Of a stretch of 6,068 bases of DNA, positions 1-5,091 are shown piece by piece. A program made the translations under genes and the position numbers. Source of the stretch: Acidimicrobiaceae bacterium. GTDB taxonomy: Bacteria > Actinomycetota > Acidimicrobiia > Acidimicrobiales > Ilumatobacteraceae. Numbering within the stretch: the first letter of the stretch is position 1; the number at the start of each line of letters is the position of its first letter. Below the pieces are notes generated by a model. That model made no database searches and was not told the DNA's origin. It was given only the letters and a program-made list of their open reading frames with translations. Location: NCBI GenBank assembly GCA_003455715.1, contig DMQJ01000431.1, forward strand, positions 1 to 6,068, read 5' to 3'.

Positions 1-1179
1 CCACAACAGCTCCACTCGCTGCGCGCCCGGCCGGTTGGAGGTGCGGCCGCCGACCACCTCGAACCACCAGCGCCGGCCCTTGCGATCCACCGCTGCCAGT
101 GTCGGTTGCACGCCGGCCATCACGACGGCTTTGTCGTCGATGTCGGTGAAACCAGCCTGTGCCAGCACGGTCTTGGCCAACTCCTTCGACGACCATCCCG
201 TCGCCACCGGGTCGCCATCTCGACGCGCTTTCGCGGGCAGCTGCACCTGGGGCAACCGCCGCTCGCCCGCCACCCGCTTCATCGCCGCGTTGCGATACCC
301 GCGGTCGGTGTCGTACCCCACGAAGTGACGGCCGGTGCGCACCGCCGCGACCGCAGTCGTGCCCGAACCCATGAACGGGTCGAGCACCAACTCTCCCTCA
401 TAGGTGTTCATGTGGATCAGTCGCTCGGGGAGCGCCACCGGGAACGGCGCCGGGTGCCCCACCCGCGCCGCACTCTCCGGCGGAATCTCCCACACATCCA
501 CCGTGACCTCCATGAATTCGTCGCGGGTCATGGTGCTCACCGACGGCAGCCCATCGGCGGCACGCTTGTTCACATCCACCGCACGATCGAAACGCCCCTT
601 GGAGGCAATGATGACCCGCTCGGTGAGGTCGCGCAGCACGGGGTTGGCGGGACGCTGGAACGACCCCCATGCGCAGTTCCCCGCGGCACCTCGCTGCTTC
701 ACCCACACCACTTCTCCACGCAGCAGCAGACGCAGGTCGTCCTGAAGGATGGTGGTGACGTCGGCTGCGAGCGACCGGTAGGGCCGCCGCCCGAGGTTGG
801 CAACGTTCACCGCGATGCGCCCACCCGGCTGCAGCACCCGCACGCACTCCGCGAAGACGTCGCGCAACATCTGCAGGTACTCGACATAGTTGGCGGGGAT
901 GTGGCCGTGCCCCATGGCCTCCTCATAGGCCTTGCCGGCGAAGTAGGGCGGCGAGGTGACCACCAGCGCCACCGACGAGTCGGCCACACGGCTCATGTCT
1001 CGAGCGTCGCCCACCACGATGTCGTCGAGGAACGAGGGTGCGTTCACCGTCTCGTCGTCGCTGATGGCAGGCGCGTGGAAACGCTCGTAGAACGCCGACG
1101 AGTCGTGCCCTTCGCGTTTGCCCACACCGAACGCCGACGTCTTGGTGCCGCGGCGCGGACGGCCCGCGGCGTCGGTCAT
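1..1179 (-). CDS. Site-specific DNA methyltransferase, beta class (N4-cytosine or N6-adenine), 3' end outside window
   Basis: This reading frame is open from the ATG at 1179 to the left edge (393 codons seen, no stop). It should transfer a methyl group from S-adenosylmethionine to an exocyclic amino group of a DNA base. Catalytic motif IV is TSPPY at residues 75-79. The SAM-binding motif I, DPFMGSGTT, lies at 267-275 and is followed by FVGYD near 286-290. Motif IV before motif I is the beta-class order, and SPPY is commoner in N4-cytosine enzymes, so that specificity is likely but unproven. Other family-typical stretches are LQPGG (about 115-119), a WVKQRG...WGSFQRP region (about 158-175) and HPAPFP before motif I. 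About 90 residues after motif II form an extra C-terminal region with WWFEVVGG near 371-378. The start overlaps the SDR stop as ATGA, implying translational coupling. No restriction enzyme gene is visible here; one could lie beyond the edge. Confidence 0.93.
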   Translation of the reverse strand, partial: MTDAAGRPRRGTKTSAFGVGKREGHDSSAFYERFHAPAISDDETVNAPSFLDDIVVGDARDMSRVADSSVALVVTSPPYFAGKAYEEAMGHGHIPANYVEYLQMLRDVFAECVRVLQPGGRIAVNVANLGRRPYRSLAADVTTILQDDLRLLLRGEVVWVKQRGAAGNCAWGSFQRPANPVLRDLTERVIIASKGRFDRAVDVNKRAADGLPSVSTMTRDEFMEVTVDVWEIPPESAARVGHPAPFPVALPERLIHMNTYEGELVLDPFMGSGTTAVAAVRTGRHFVGYDTDRGYRNAAMKRVAGERRLPQVQLPAKARRDGDPVATGWSSKELAKTVLAQAGFTDIDDKAVVMAGVQPTLAAVDRKGRRWWFEVVGGRTSNRPGAQRVELLW

Positions 1180-2003
1180 CCGGGGTTCTCCTGGTTGGCC
1201 GCGCGCTGCATGCGCTCCACCGGTGCCTGGCGCGCCTCGGGGTGGGTGAGGATCCAGAACTGCTCGGCCTTCACCGCAGCCACCACCTGGCGTGCCACCT
1301 CGGCAGGGTCGATGCCACCGGCCACGCCGTCTTTCAGCATCGTGTCGATCATCTGGCCCACCGGGGTCGGGTTGGCCTCGGGCTCGGCACCGAGACGCTC
1401 CTGCCACTGCTGGCCCTCCACCAAGTTGGTGCGCACGAACGCAGGGCAGAGCGCACTCACCCGCACCGGCGACCCGCTGGCCTTCAGTTCCAGGTACAGC
1501 CCCTCGCTGAGCGCGACCACGCCGTGCTTGGTGACGTTGTAGGGCGCGGCGGCAGGCAAGGCCACCAGGCCCGCCATCGAAGCCGTGTTGACGATGTGCC
1601 CCTCACCCTGCTCCTGCATGATGGGCAGGAACGCGCGGATGCCGTGGATAACCCCGTAGAGGTTGATGCCGACCACCCACTCCCACGTGCTCATGGGTGC
1701 GCTCCACGGGTCGCCCTTGCCGATGACGCCTGCGTTGTTGCACAACACGTGCGCTGCACCGAAACGCTCCAACGCAGCCGCGGCGAGCGCCTGCACGCTC
1801 GGCTCGAGCGACGTGTCGCACACCACCGGCAGTACCTCGGTGCCGCCCTCGGCCAACTCGGCCTCCACCGCACGCATGCGCACCTCATCGACGTCGGCCA
1901 GCACCACCTTCATGCCTTCCGCGGCGAAGGCGTGGGCGAGCGCACGGCCGATACCGCTGGCCCCACCCGTGATGACGGCAACTTTTCCCTGGAGCTCTTG
2001 CAC
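1176..2003 (-). CDS. Short-chain dehydrogenase/reductase (SDR), classical type
   Basis: A 275-residue NAD(P)-dependent oxidoreductase, the usual length for a classical SDR. The Rossmann cofactor motif TGGASGIG is at residues 12-19, the NNAG motif at 89-92, the structural Asn at 114 (GINLYG), the catalytic Ser at 142, and the catalytic Tyr155 and Lys159 in YNVTK. Asp37 at the end of the second beta strand (VLADVD) favours NAD(H) over NADP(H) by the family rule. The acid near 63 (CDTS) fits the adenine-contacting position. The start is a GTG, chosen because it leaves the usual short leader before the first strand KVAVITGG. No Shine-Dalgarno is seen, but a TAACGT hexamer lies exactly where a leaderless transcript would need it. 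The gene overlaps the methyltransferase start by 4 bp. The substrate cannot be told from the sequence. Several such SDRs act on alcohols, ketones or acyl-derived substrates. Confidence 0.95.
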   Translation of the reverse strand: MQELQGKVAVITGGASGIGRALAHAFAAEGMKVVLADVDEVRMRAVEAELAEGGTEVLPVVCDTSLEPSVQALAAAALERFGAAHVLCNNAGVIGKGDPWSAPMSTWEWVVGINLYGVIHGIRAFLPIMQEQGEGHIVNTASMAGLVALPAAAPYNVTKHGVVALSEGLYLELKASGSPVRVSALCPAFVRTNLVEGQQWQERLGAEPEANPTPVGQMIDTMLKDGVAGGIDPAEVARQVVAAVKAEQFWILTHPEARQAPVERMQRAANQENPG

Positions 2004-2009
2004 GCGGCA

Positions 2010-2015
2010 ACGTTA
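2010..2015 (-). promoter_or_regulatory. Candidate -10 element for the SDR gene, leaderless
   Basis: On the minus strand TAACGT (a TANNNT match) is followed by six bases and then the GTG at 2003. If the hexamer ends at -7, transcription would start on the first base of the start codon. No convincing -35 box is seen upstream, where the sequence is almost pure G and C. The same spacing occurs before the gene at 5092. Confidence 0.45.
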
Positions 2016-2032
2016 CGCGAGCGGGCGCGCGC

Positions 2033-2054
2033 GGCGCGCGATGGACGGCGCGCC
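2033..2054. repeat. GC-rich inverted repeat between PPOX and SDR genes
   Basis: Perfect 7-bp arms GGCGCGC (2033-2039) and GCGCGCC (2048-2054) flank an 8-base loop. The repeat starts 8 bp past the PPOX stop codon in the direction of transcription. It could be an RNA stem-loop that attenuates or stabilises the transcript. No T-tract follows it, so it is not a standard intrinsic terminator. In sequence this rich in G and C a 7-bp repeat may also be chance. Confidence 0.35.
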
Positions 2055-2062
2055 GCGGAGGG

Positions 2063-2488
2063 TCAGCCCATGGCCTTGCCGTAGTCGATGGTGCGCCACC
2101 GCTCGGGCGTGAGGCTCATCACCACGGTGTCGTCGCCGGGCGGGTTGTTGTCGGCGTACCACTGGCCCAGCTCGGGCCCGAGGTAGCGAGTCGCCAGGGC
2201 CAGGCCGCCACCATGCGATGACTCCACGGTGACGGGTCCCTCCACGCTCACGTACTTGTAGGGCGGGGTCTCGTCTTGCACGGTGAGGGTGGCTCGCCCC
2301 GCGGCACGCAGCAGGCGGGCCTTCAACGACGAGCCGTCCATGCTCACGTGCACCTGGCCACCCTCCCACCAGTACCAGATGGGCAGGGCCAGCGGGCCAT
2401 GCCCCGGGTGCTCGATTGCCAAGATGCCCACGTGCACGCCGGCAAGGAATGCCTCCCGCTCGGCCACAGTCATGTCGGTTGCTGCCAT
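2063..2488 (-). CDS. PPOX-class (pyridoxamine 5'-phosphate oxidase-like) split-barrel oxidoreductase
   Basis: A 141-residue protein, the typical size of a single-domain split-barrel flavin/F420-binding oxidoreductase. The pattern is family-like: GPLALPIWYWWEGGQVHVS (about 31-49) covers the first barrel strands. SSLKARLLRAAGRATLTVQDE (53-73) matches the K-x-R-x-L cofactor-phosphate region followed by a strand. YKYVSVEGPVTV (77-88) is the next pair of strands. The protein probably acts as a soluble dimer and binds FMN, F420 or a related cofactor; which one cannot be decided here. F420-dependent members are common in actinobacteria. The start is the ATG at 2488; the ATG at residue 6 is an alternative that also leaves the whole domain. 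No clear ribosome binding site is present. It is the first gene of the leftward group, 59 bp upstream of the SDR. Confidence 0.87.
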   Translation of the reverse strand: MAATDMTVAEREAFLAGVHVGILAIEHPGHGPLALPIWYWWEGGQVHVSMDGSSLKARLLRAAGRATLTVQDETPPYKYVSVEGPVTVESSHGGGLALATRYLGPELGQWYADNNPPGDDTVVMSLTPERWRTIDYGKAMG

Positions 2489-2503
2489 GAGCGCAGTCTG
2501 TCA

Positions 2504-2521
2504 CGACGCTTGCGAGCGTCG
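2504..2521. promoter_or_regulatory. Inverted repeat in the divergent intergenic region, candidate operator
   Basis: CGACGCT (2504-2510) and its exact reverse complement AGCGTCG (2515-2521) are separated by TGCG. The 18-bp palindrome sits inside the 47-bp gap between the divergent starts at 2488 and 2536, where both promoters must lie. A dimeric repressor or activator could therefore act on both directions. No regulator gene is present in the window. On the minus strand CAGACT lies six bases before the ATG at 2488, a weak -10 match. Confidence 0.45.
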
Positions 2522-2535
2522 CGCGAGCATGTGCC

Positions 2536-3408
2536 ATGGAACTGAAGCCGATCGAGCAGCAGGCAAGCCGGTTCACCGATCCCGACCAGCCAGACAAGCC
2601 GATGAGCATCGTGCTGCGCCACGTCGACGACGCATCGAAGGAGGAGTGGTACCTCGAGCGGCGCATCGCCTACGACGACCGTCACCTCGGCACCATCGTC
2701 GTGCCGCGCGACAAGGACACCTTCACCACCGACCTCACCTCGGTGCCCGACCTGTTCACGTGGCTCGTACCGCGCACCGGCAATCACCTCGCCGCCGCCC
2801 TCGTGCACGACGCCCTCACTCCCCCGTTCAGCGACCCCACGAACGGGCCCGACTGGATGCCGGTCGACCTGAAGGTGAGCCAACTCGACGCCGACCGCGT
2901 GTTCCGCGATGCCATGGCCGACCTCGGCACGCCGCTCATCCGCCGATGGATGGTGTGGAGCGCCGTCAGCATCCCCACTGCATGGAAGGCCGTCCGGTGG
3001 AAGGCCGTGCCCGGGTATCTCGGGCTGTTCGCCATCGTCGTGCTCGGCTGGTTCGCCACCCTCGACCTGTTCGACCAGGGCAACTGGCTGCCATGGATGT
3101 GGGACCGCCACTGGTTCACCGAGTTGCTCCTCGGCGGCGCCATGGCCGTGGTCATCCCACTTGCCCTTGCTGCGCTCTGGCCCTCGCGCCTGCGACGAGC
3201 GGGTGCCATCACCGGGGTGGCCCTCGCCGCGCTACTGCCCGTCACCGCACTGGTAGGGAGCGCCACGTTCGCCTATCAGGTGGCCGAGTACCGGCTGAAG
3301 GTGTGGGCCGCCCCCAAATGGTGGCAGGTGCTGCTGAAGGTGGGCGCCACGCTCGCTGCCATCGGGCTGGCCTGGCTGACCTTTTTCATGTTCCGCCGCT
3401 ACGGCTGA
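2536..3408 (+). CDS. DUF1353-like domain protein with about four C-terminal membrane helices
   Basis: A 290-residue protein in two parts. Residues about 24-150 match the DUF1353 pattern: ITVP-type strand TIVVPRDK (53-60), TTDLTSVP (64-71) and AAALVHDAL (86-94, HD at 91-92). These are followed by DADRVFRDAMADLG (118-131), ending with a helix carrying MVWSAVSI. DUF1353 is best known from short phage and bacterial proteins of unknown biochemical role; the conserved D and HD residues suggest a metal or catalytic site, but that is inference. Residues about 160-180, 195-215, 222-248 and 266-287 are hydrophobic and should span the membrane, with a Trp-rich loop near 184-193. The start ATG has no other in-frame candidate nearby except Met23, just before the domain. 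No Shine-Dalgarno is seen. It is divergent from the PPOX gene and followed by a riboswitch promoter region. Confidence 0.82.
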   Translation: MELKPIEQQASRFTDPDQPDKPMSIVLRHVDDASKEEWYLERRIAYDDRHLGTIVVPRDKDTFTTDLTSVPDLFTWLVPRTGNHLAAALVHDALTPPFSDPTNGPDWMPVDLKVSQLDADRVFRDAMADLGTPLIRRWMVWSAVSIPTAWKAVRWKAVPGYLGLFAIVVLGWFATLDLFDQGNWLPWMWDRHWFTELLLGGAMAVVIPLALAALWPSRLRRAGAITGVALAALLPVTALVGSATFAYQVAEYRLKVWAAPKWWQVLLKVGATLAAIGLAWLTFFMFRRYG

Positions 3409-3423
3409 CGGCCAGATCCCCGC

Positions 3424-3429
3424 TATCCT
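3424..3429 (+). promoter_or_regulatory. Candidate -10 element for the riboswitch transcript
   Basis: TATCCT fits the TANNNT -10 pattern and predicts a transcript start near 3436, a few bases before the first paired base of the riboswitch P1 stem at 3439. No good -35 hexamer is at the right distance; that stretch is the end of the preceding coding region. The position relative to the aptamer is the main support. Confidence 0.5.
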
Positions 3430-3438
3430 TCCCGCAAC

Positions 3439-3527
3439 TTGAAGGGGAGTATCCCTCCGCGACGGTGTCGTCAACACAGCCTCCCGGGCTCGGCACCCCG
3501 GCTCATCCGAGCGGGAAAGACCTTCGA
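3439..3527 (+). promoter_or_regulatory. yybP-ykoY family manganese riboswitch aptamer
   Basis: The RNA core matches the Mn2+-sensing yybP-ykoY class. Stem P1 is GAAGG (3441-3445) with CCTTC (3521-3525), extended by U3440-G3526 and U3439-A3527. It closes an internal loop with GGAGUA (3446-3451) on the 5' side and AAGA (3517-3520) on the 3' side. A second stem follows, UCCC (3452-3455) with GGGA (3513-3516). This gives the hallmark GGGGAGUA and AAGACC segments in the right geometry. The second conserved region is present as GUCGUCAAC (3467-3475) on one side and CCGGC (3498-3502) on the other; in known structures this loop docks on the first to hold Mn2+. I could not settle the inner helices: AGCC/GGCT (3478-3481/3487-3490) and GCTCGG/CCGAGC (3488-3493/3507-3512) compete. 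It lies directly upstream of the PGPGW gene. Family members usually control Mn2+ exporters or TerC-like and other membrane proteins. Confidence 0.9.
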
Positions 3528-3556
3528 TCAAACCCAGCCGTTTGTATCGAAAGGTC
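3519..3556 (+). promoter_or_regulatory. Shine-Dalgarno-sequestering hairpin, riboswitch expression platform
   Basis: Bases 3519-3533 can pair with 3540-3556. GACCTT (3519-3524) pairs with AAGGTC (3551-3556), CGAT (3525-3528) with ATCG (3546-3549), and CAAAC (3529-3533) with GTTTG (3540-3544). That gives 15 base pairs with single-base bulges at A3550 and T3545 and a six-base loop CCAGCC. The descending arm buries GAAAGG (3549-3554), the ribosome binding site nine bases before the GTG at 3564. The ascending arm reuses 3521-3527, the 3' strand of riboswitch P1, so the two folds cannot coexist. The reading is translational control: Mn2+ bound, P1 formed, ribosome site free; Mn2+ absent, site hidden. 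No T-tract follows, so a terminator is unlikely. Confidence 0.82.
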
Positions 3557-3563
3557 CACCGAC

Positions 3564-4055
3564 GTGTCCAAAGGTCTCCATTCACCCATCCAGTGGTTGC
3601 GCTGGATCGGCCGTAACTCCAAGCGTCTCGCCGTCTTCCTGCTCGGCACCGCCATCCTCGGCGCAGGCTTGGCGATGCTGGTGCTACCCGGCCCGGGTGT
3701 GGTGGTGATCATCGTCGGCCTCGCTGTGCTGGCCACCGAGTTCGCATGGGCCGAGCGGGCCCTCGACCGCACCACCGCCACGGCCGCCAACGCGGCCTCG
3801 AAGGTCACCAACAACGCTGCAGGGAGGCGAGCGCTGGTGCTCTCAGGCGTGTGCATGGTGATCGGTGGTGGCGTCGCCGCGACGCTGTTCGGCGAGTACC
3901 GCCTCATCGGCATCAGCGTGCTCGTCGCCGGCCTCATCGGTCTCGCCACGCTCCTGCCGACGGTGCAGCGATGGATGCAACAGCGCACCACGCCTGCCGT
4001 CGGCGCCGATCGCCCCCTCGTCATCCCCTCCACCTCGAAAGGACCCGAGTCATGA
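3564..4055 (+). CDS. PGPGW-type transmembrane protein, riboswitch-controlled
   Basis: A 163-residue membrane protein of the PGPGW family. The signature LPGPG lies at residues 41-45, with V in place of the usual W, and is followed by VVVIIVGLAVLATEFAWAE (46-64). Hydrophobic segments at about 22-40 and 45-60 flank the motif. A second pair lies at about 90-109 and 113-133, separated by a short FGEYR turn, and the soluble tail is about 30 residues long. Residues 64-89 between the pairs are Ala/Thr-rich and polar. The frame is open far upstream, but the start is placed at this GTG because GAAAGG (3549-3554) sits nine bases before it, and because the upstream part is the riboswitch RNA. The biochemical function of the family is not known. 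Mn2+ control would suggest a role in metal homeostasis or envelope stress, which is inference. It overlaps the next gene by ATGA. Confidence 0.87.
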   Translation: MSKGLHSPIQWLRWIGRNSKRLAVFLLGTAILGAGLAMLVLPGPGVVVIIVGLAVLATEFAWAERALDRTTATAANAASKVTNNAAGRRALVLSGVCMVIGGGVAATLFGEYRLIGISVLVAGLIGLATLLPTVQRWMQQRTTPAVGADRPLVIPSTSKGPES

Positions 4056-5068
4056 ACCGAGCCCTCCTCGCCCAGATCCAGCAGCACCGCAGCTATCCCT
4101 GCATCACACTGTTGGCGCCCACGACACCAGGCCCAGGTCTGCACCCCGACGACCAGCAGGTATTGGCCGGGTTGGTCGCCGAGGTTGACCGTCGCCTCCA
4201 CGACGACGTGTCCGACGAGGTGCGCCAGGCAATGGTCCACTCGCTGGAGGAACTCCTCCATGCCTGCGACGGCGAGCCGGCCACCAAGGGCGTCGCGCTG
4301 TGCGTGTCACCCGAGTTCGCCACCGTCGTTCGACTCGGGCGTCCGGTGCGCGCTCGCAGCGTGGTGGACCACACATTCGCCACCCGCGACATGGTGGCCG
4401 ACGCGCATCGCACCGCCCTCTACCGAGTCATCACCGTCAGCGACCGTCGCGTGCGGTTGCTCGTGGGCGACCGCAACCGGTTGGCCGAGGAGCGGTCTGG
4501 GCGGTGGCCGCTGGAGCGCGACCCCGACCAGTCGCTCGCCCAGTGGTCGCGCGCCGTCAGCCACGCGGTGCGAGTGGAATACACCGAGTACGCGACCCCC
4601 ACCGTCATCGCCGGGGTGGAGCGCTCCACCCGTGAGGTGCTGAAGGTGGAGCGCGTGGAGGTGGTGGGCCATGTGCCCGGCAACCACGACCACACTTCAT
4701 GGTCCGAGCTTCATCGGCTCACCTGGCCGCTCATCGACACCTGGCTGCAGCGCGACCGGCGCGAGGCGCACCACCGCCTCGAACGCGCCCGGAGCGCCCG
4801 GCGGTTTGCCGGGGGCATCGGCGAAGTGTGGGACCTCGCCCAAGAGGGCCGGGTTGAGCTACTGGTGGTGGAGGAGTCGTTCGACTACCCGGCGCGCATC
4901 GACGATGGCCGCCTGCGTGCCGCCACCGACCGCGAGGCACCCGACGTGGTCGACGATGCAGTCGACGAACTGATCGAAGCGGTGATGCGCAACGGCGGCC
5001 GTGCCGTCATCGTGCCCGAAGGCGATCTGGTCGATCACGATCGCCTCGCCGCAGTGCTGCGCTACTGA
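4052..5068 (+). CDS. baeRF-like protein (bacterial relative of eRF1/pelota)
   Basis: A 338-residue soluble protein, resembling bacterial members of the archaeo-eukaryotic release factor superfamily. The N-terminal part has LLAQIQQHRSYPCITLLAPT (5-24), the typical opening strand. Next come a helix and a strand, KGVALCVSPEFATVVRLG (79-96). The middle region contains LYRVITVSDRRVRLLVGDRNRLAE (123-146), a nuclease-like release factor domain 2 pattern. The C-terminal part, VWDLAQEGRVELLVVEESF (259-277) through DAVDELIEAVMRNGGRAVIVPEGDL (302-326), looks like the L7Ae/pelota-type domain 3. No GGQ peptide-release motif is present; GGIG at 254-257 precedes domain 3 and is not equivalent. The family is predicted, from comparative genomics, to act in ribosome rescue or a related step. 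AAAGGA (4038-4043) is a good ribosome binding site eight bases before the ATG, inside the upstream gene; the ATGA overlap implies coupling to PGPGW and indirect riboswitch control. Confidence 0.75.
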   Translation: MNRALLAQIQQHRSYPCITLLAPTTPGPGLHPDDQQVLAGLVAEVDRRLHDDVSDEVRQAMVHSLEELLHACDGEPATKGVALCVSPEFATVVRLGRPVRARSVVDHTFATRDMVADAHRTALYRVITVSDRRVRLLVGDRNRLAEERSGRWPLERDPDQSLAQWSRAVSHAVRVEYTEYATPTVIAGVERSTREVLKVERVEVVGHVPGNHDHTSWSELHRLTWPLIDTWLQRDRREAHHRLERARSARRFAGGIGEVWDLAQEGRVELLVVEESFDYPARIDDGRLRAATDREAPDVVDDAVDELIEAVMRNGGRAVIVPEGDLVDHDRLAAVLRY

Positions 5069-5079
5069 CGATCGCCTCC

Positions 5080-5085
5080 TAGATT
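5080..5085 (+). promoter_or_regulatory. Candidate -10 element for the flavin oxidoreductase gene, leaderless
   Basis: TAGATT, a TANNNT match, is followed by six bases and then the ATG at 5092. If it ends at -7, transcription starts on the A of the start codon. The gap from the previous stop is only 23 bases and has no strong Shine-Dalgarno (GGGG at 5087-5090 is too close to the start). No -35 box is apparent. The alternative is read-through from the baeRF-like gene. Confidence 0.45.
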
Positions 5086-5091
5086 TGGGGC

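Noticed and set aside
106..1542. Long plus-strand open frame of 478 codons opposite the methyltransferase and SDR
   Set aside because: Its translation is His/Arg/Val-rich low-complexity sequence with no family motif, typical of the antisense of GC-rich genes. The opposite strand carries clear SPPY, DPFMGSGTT and SDR motifs.
2033..2054. GC hairpin read as a terminator between PPOX and SDR
   Set aside because: It lacks a T-tract and the surrounding sequence is almost all G and C, so it is kept only as a weak inverted repeat.
1242..2084. Plus-strand open frame of 280 codons across the SDR gene
   Set aside because: It is the shadow of a well-supported SDR and reads as His/Arg-rich with no recognisable domain.
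3519..3556. Hairpin read as an intrinsic terminator
   Set aside because: No run of T follows the stem. The descending arm holds the ribosome binding site, so translational control fits better.
2283..3563. Upstream extension of the PGPGW frame, as if the protein began at 2283
   Set aside because: The extension overlaps the DUF1353 gene in another frame, has Arg/Pro/His-rich composition, and runs through the riboswitch. The GTG at 3564 has a well-spaced ribosome binding site.
3746..4051. Upstream extension of the baeRF-like frame
   Set aside because: It lies inside the PGPGW gene in another frame and is Arg/His-rich. The ATG at 4052 has its own AAAGGA site and starts just before the first conserved strand.
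3503..4261. Minus-strand open frame of 252 codons across the PGPGW gene
   Set aside because: It has no recognisable motif and lies opposite a riboswitch, a PGPG signature and membrane helices on the plus strand.
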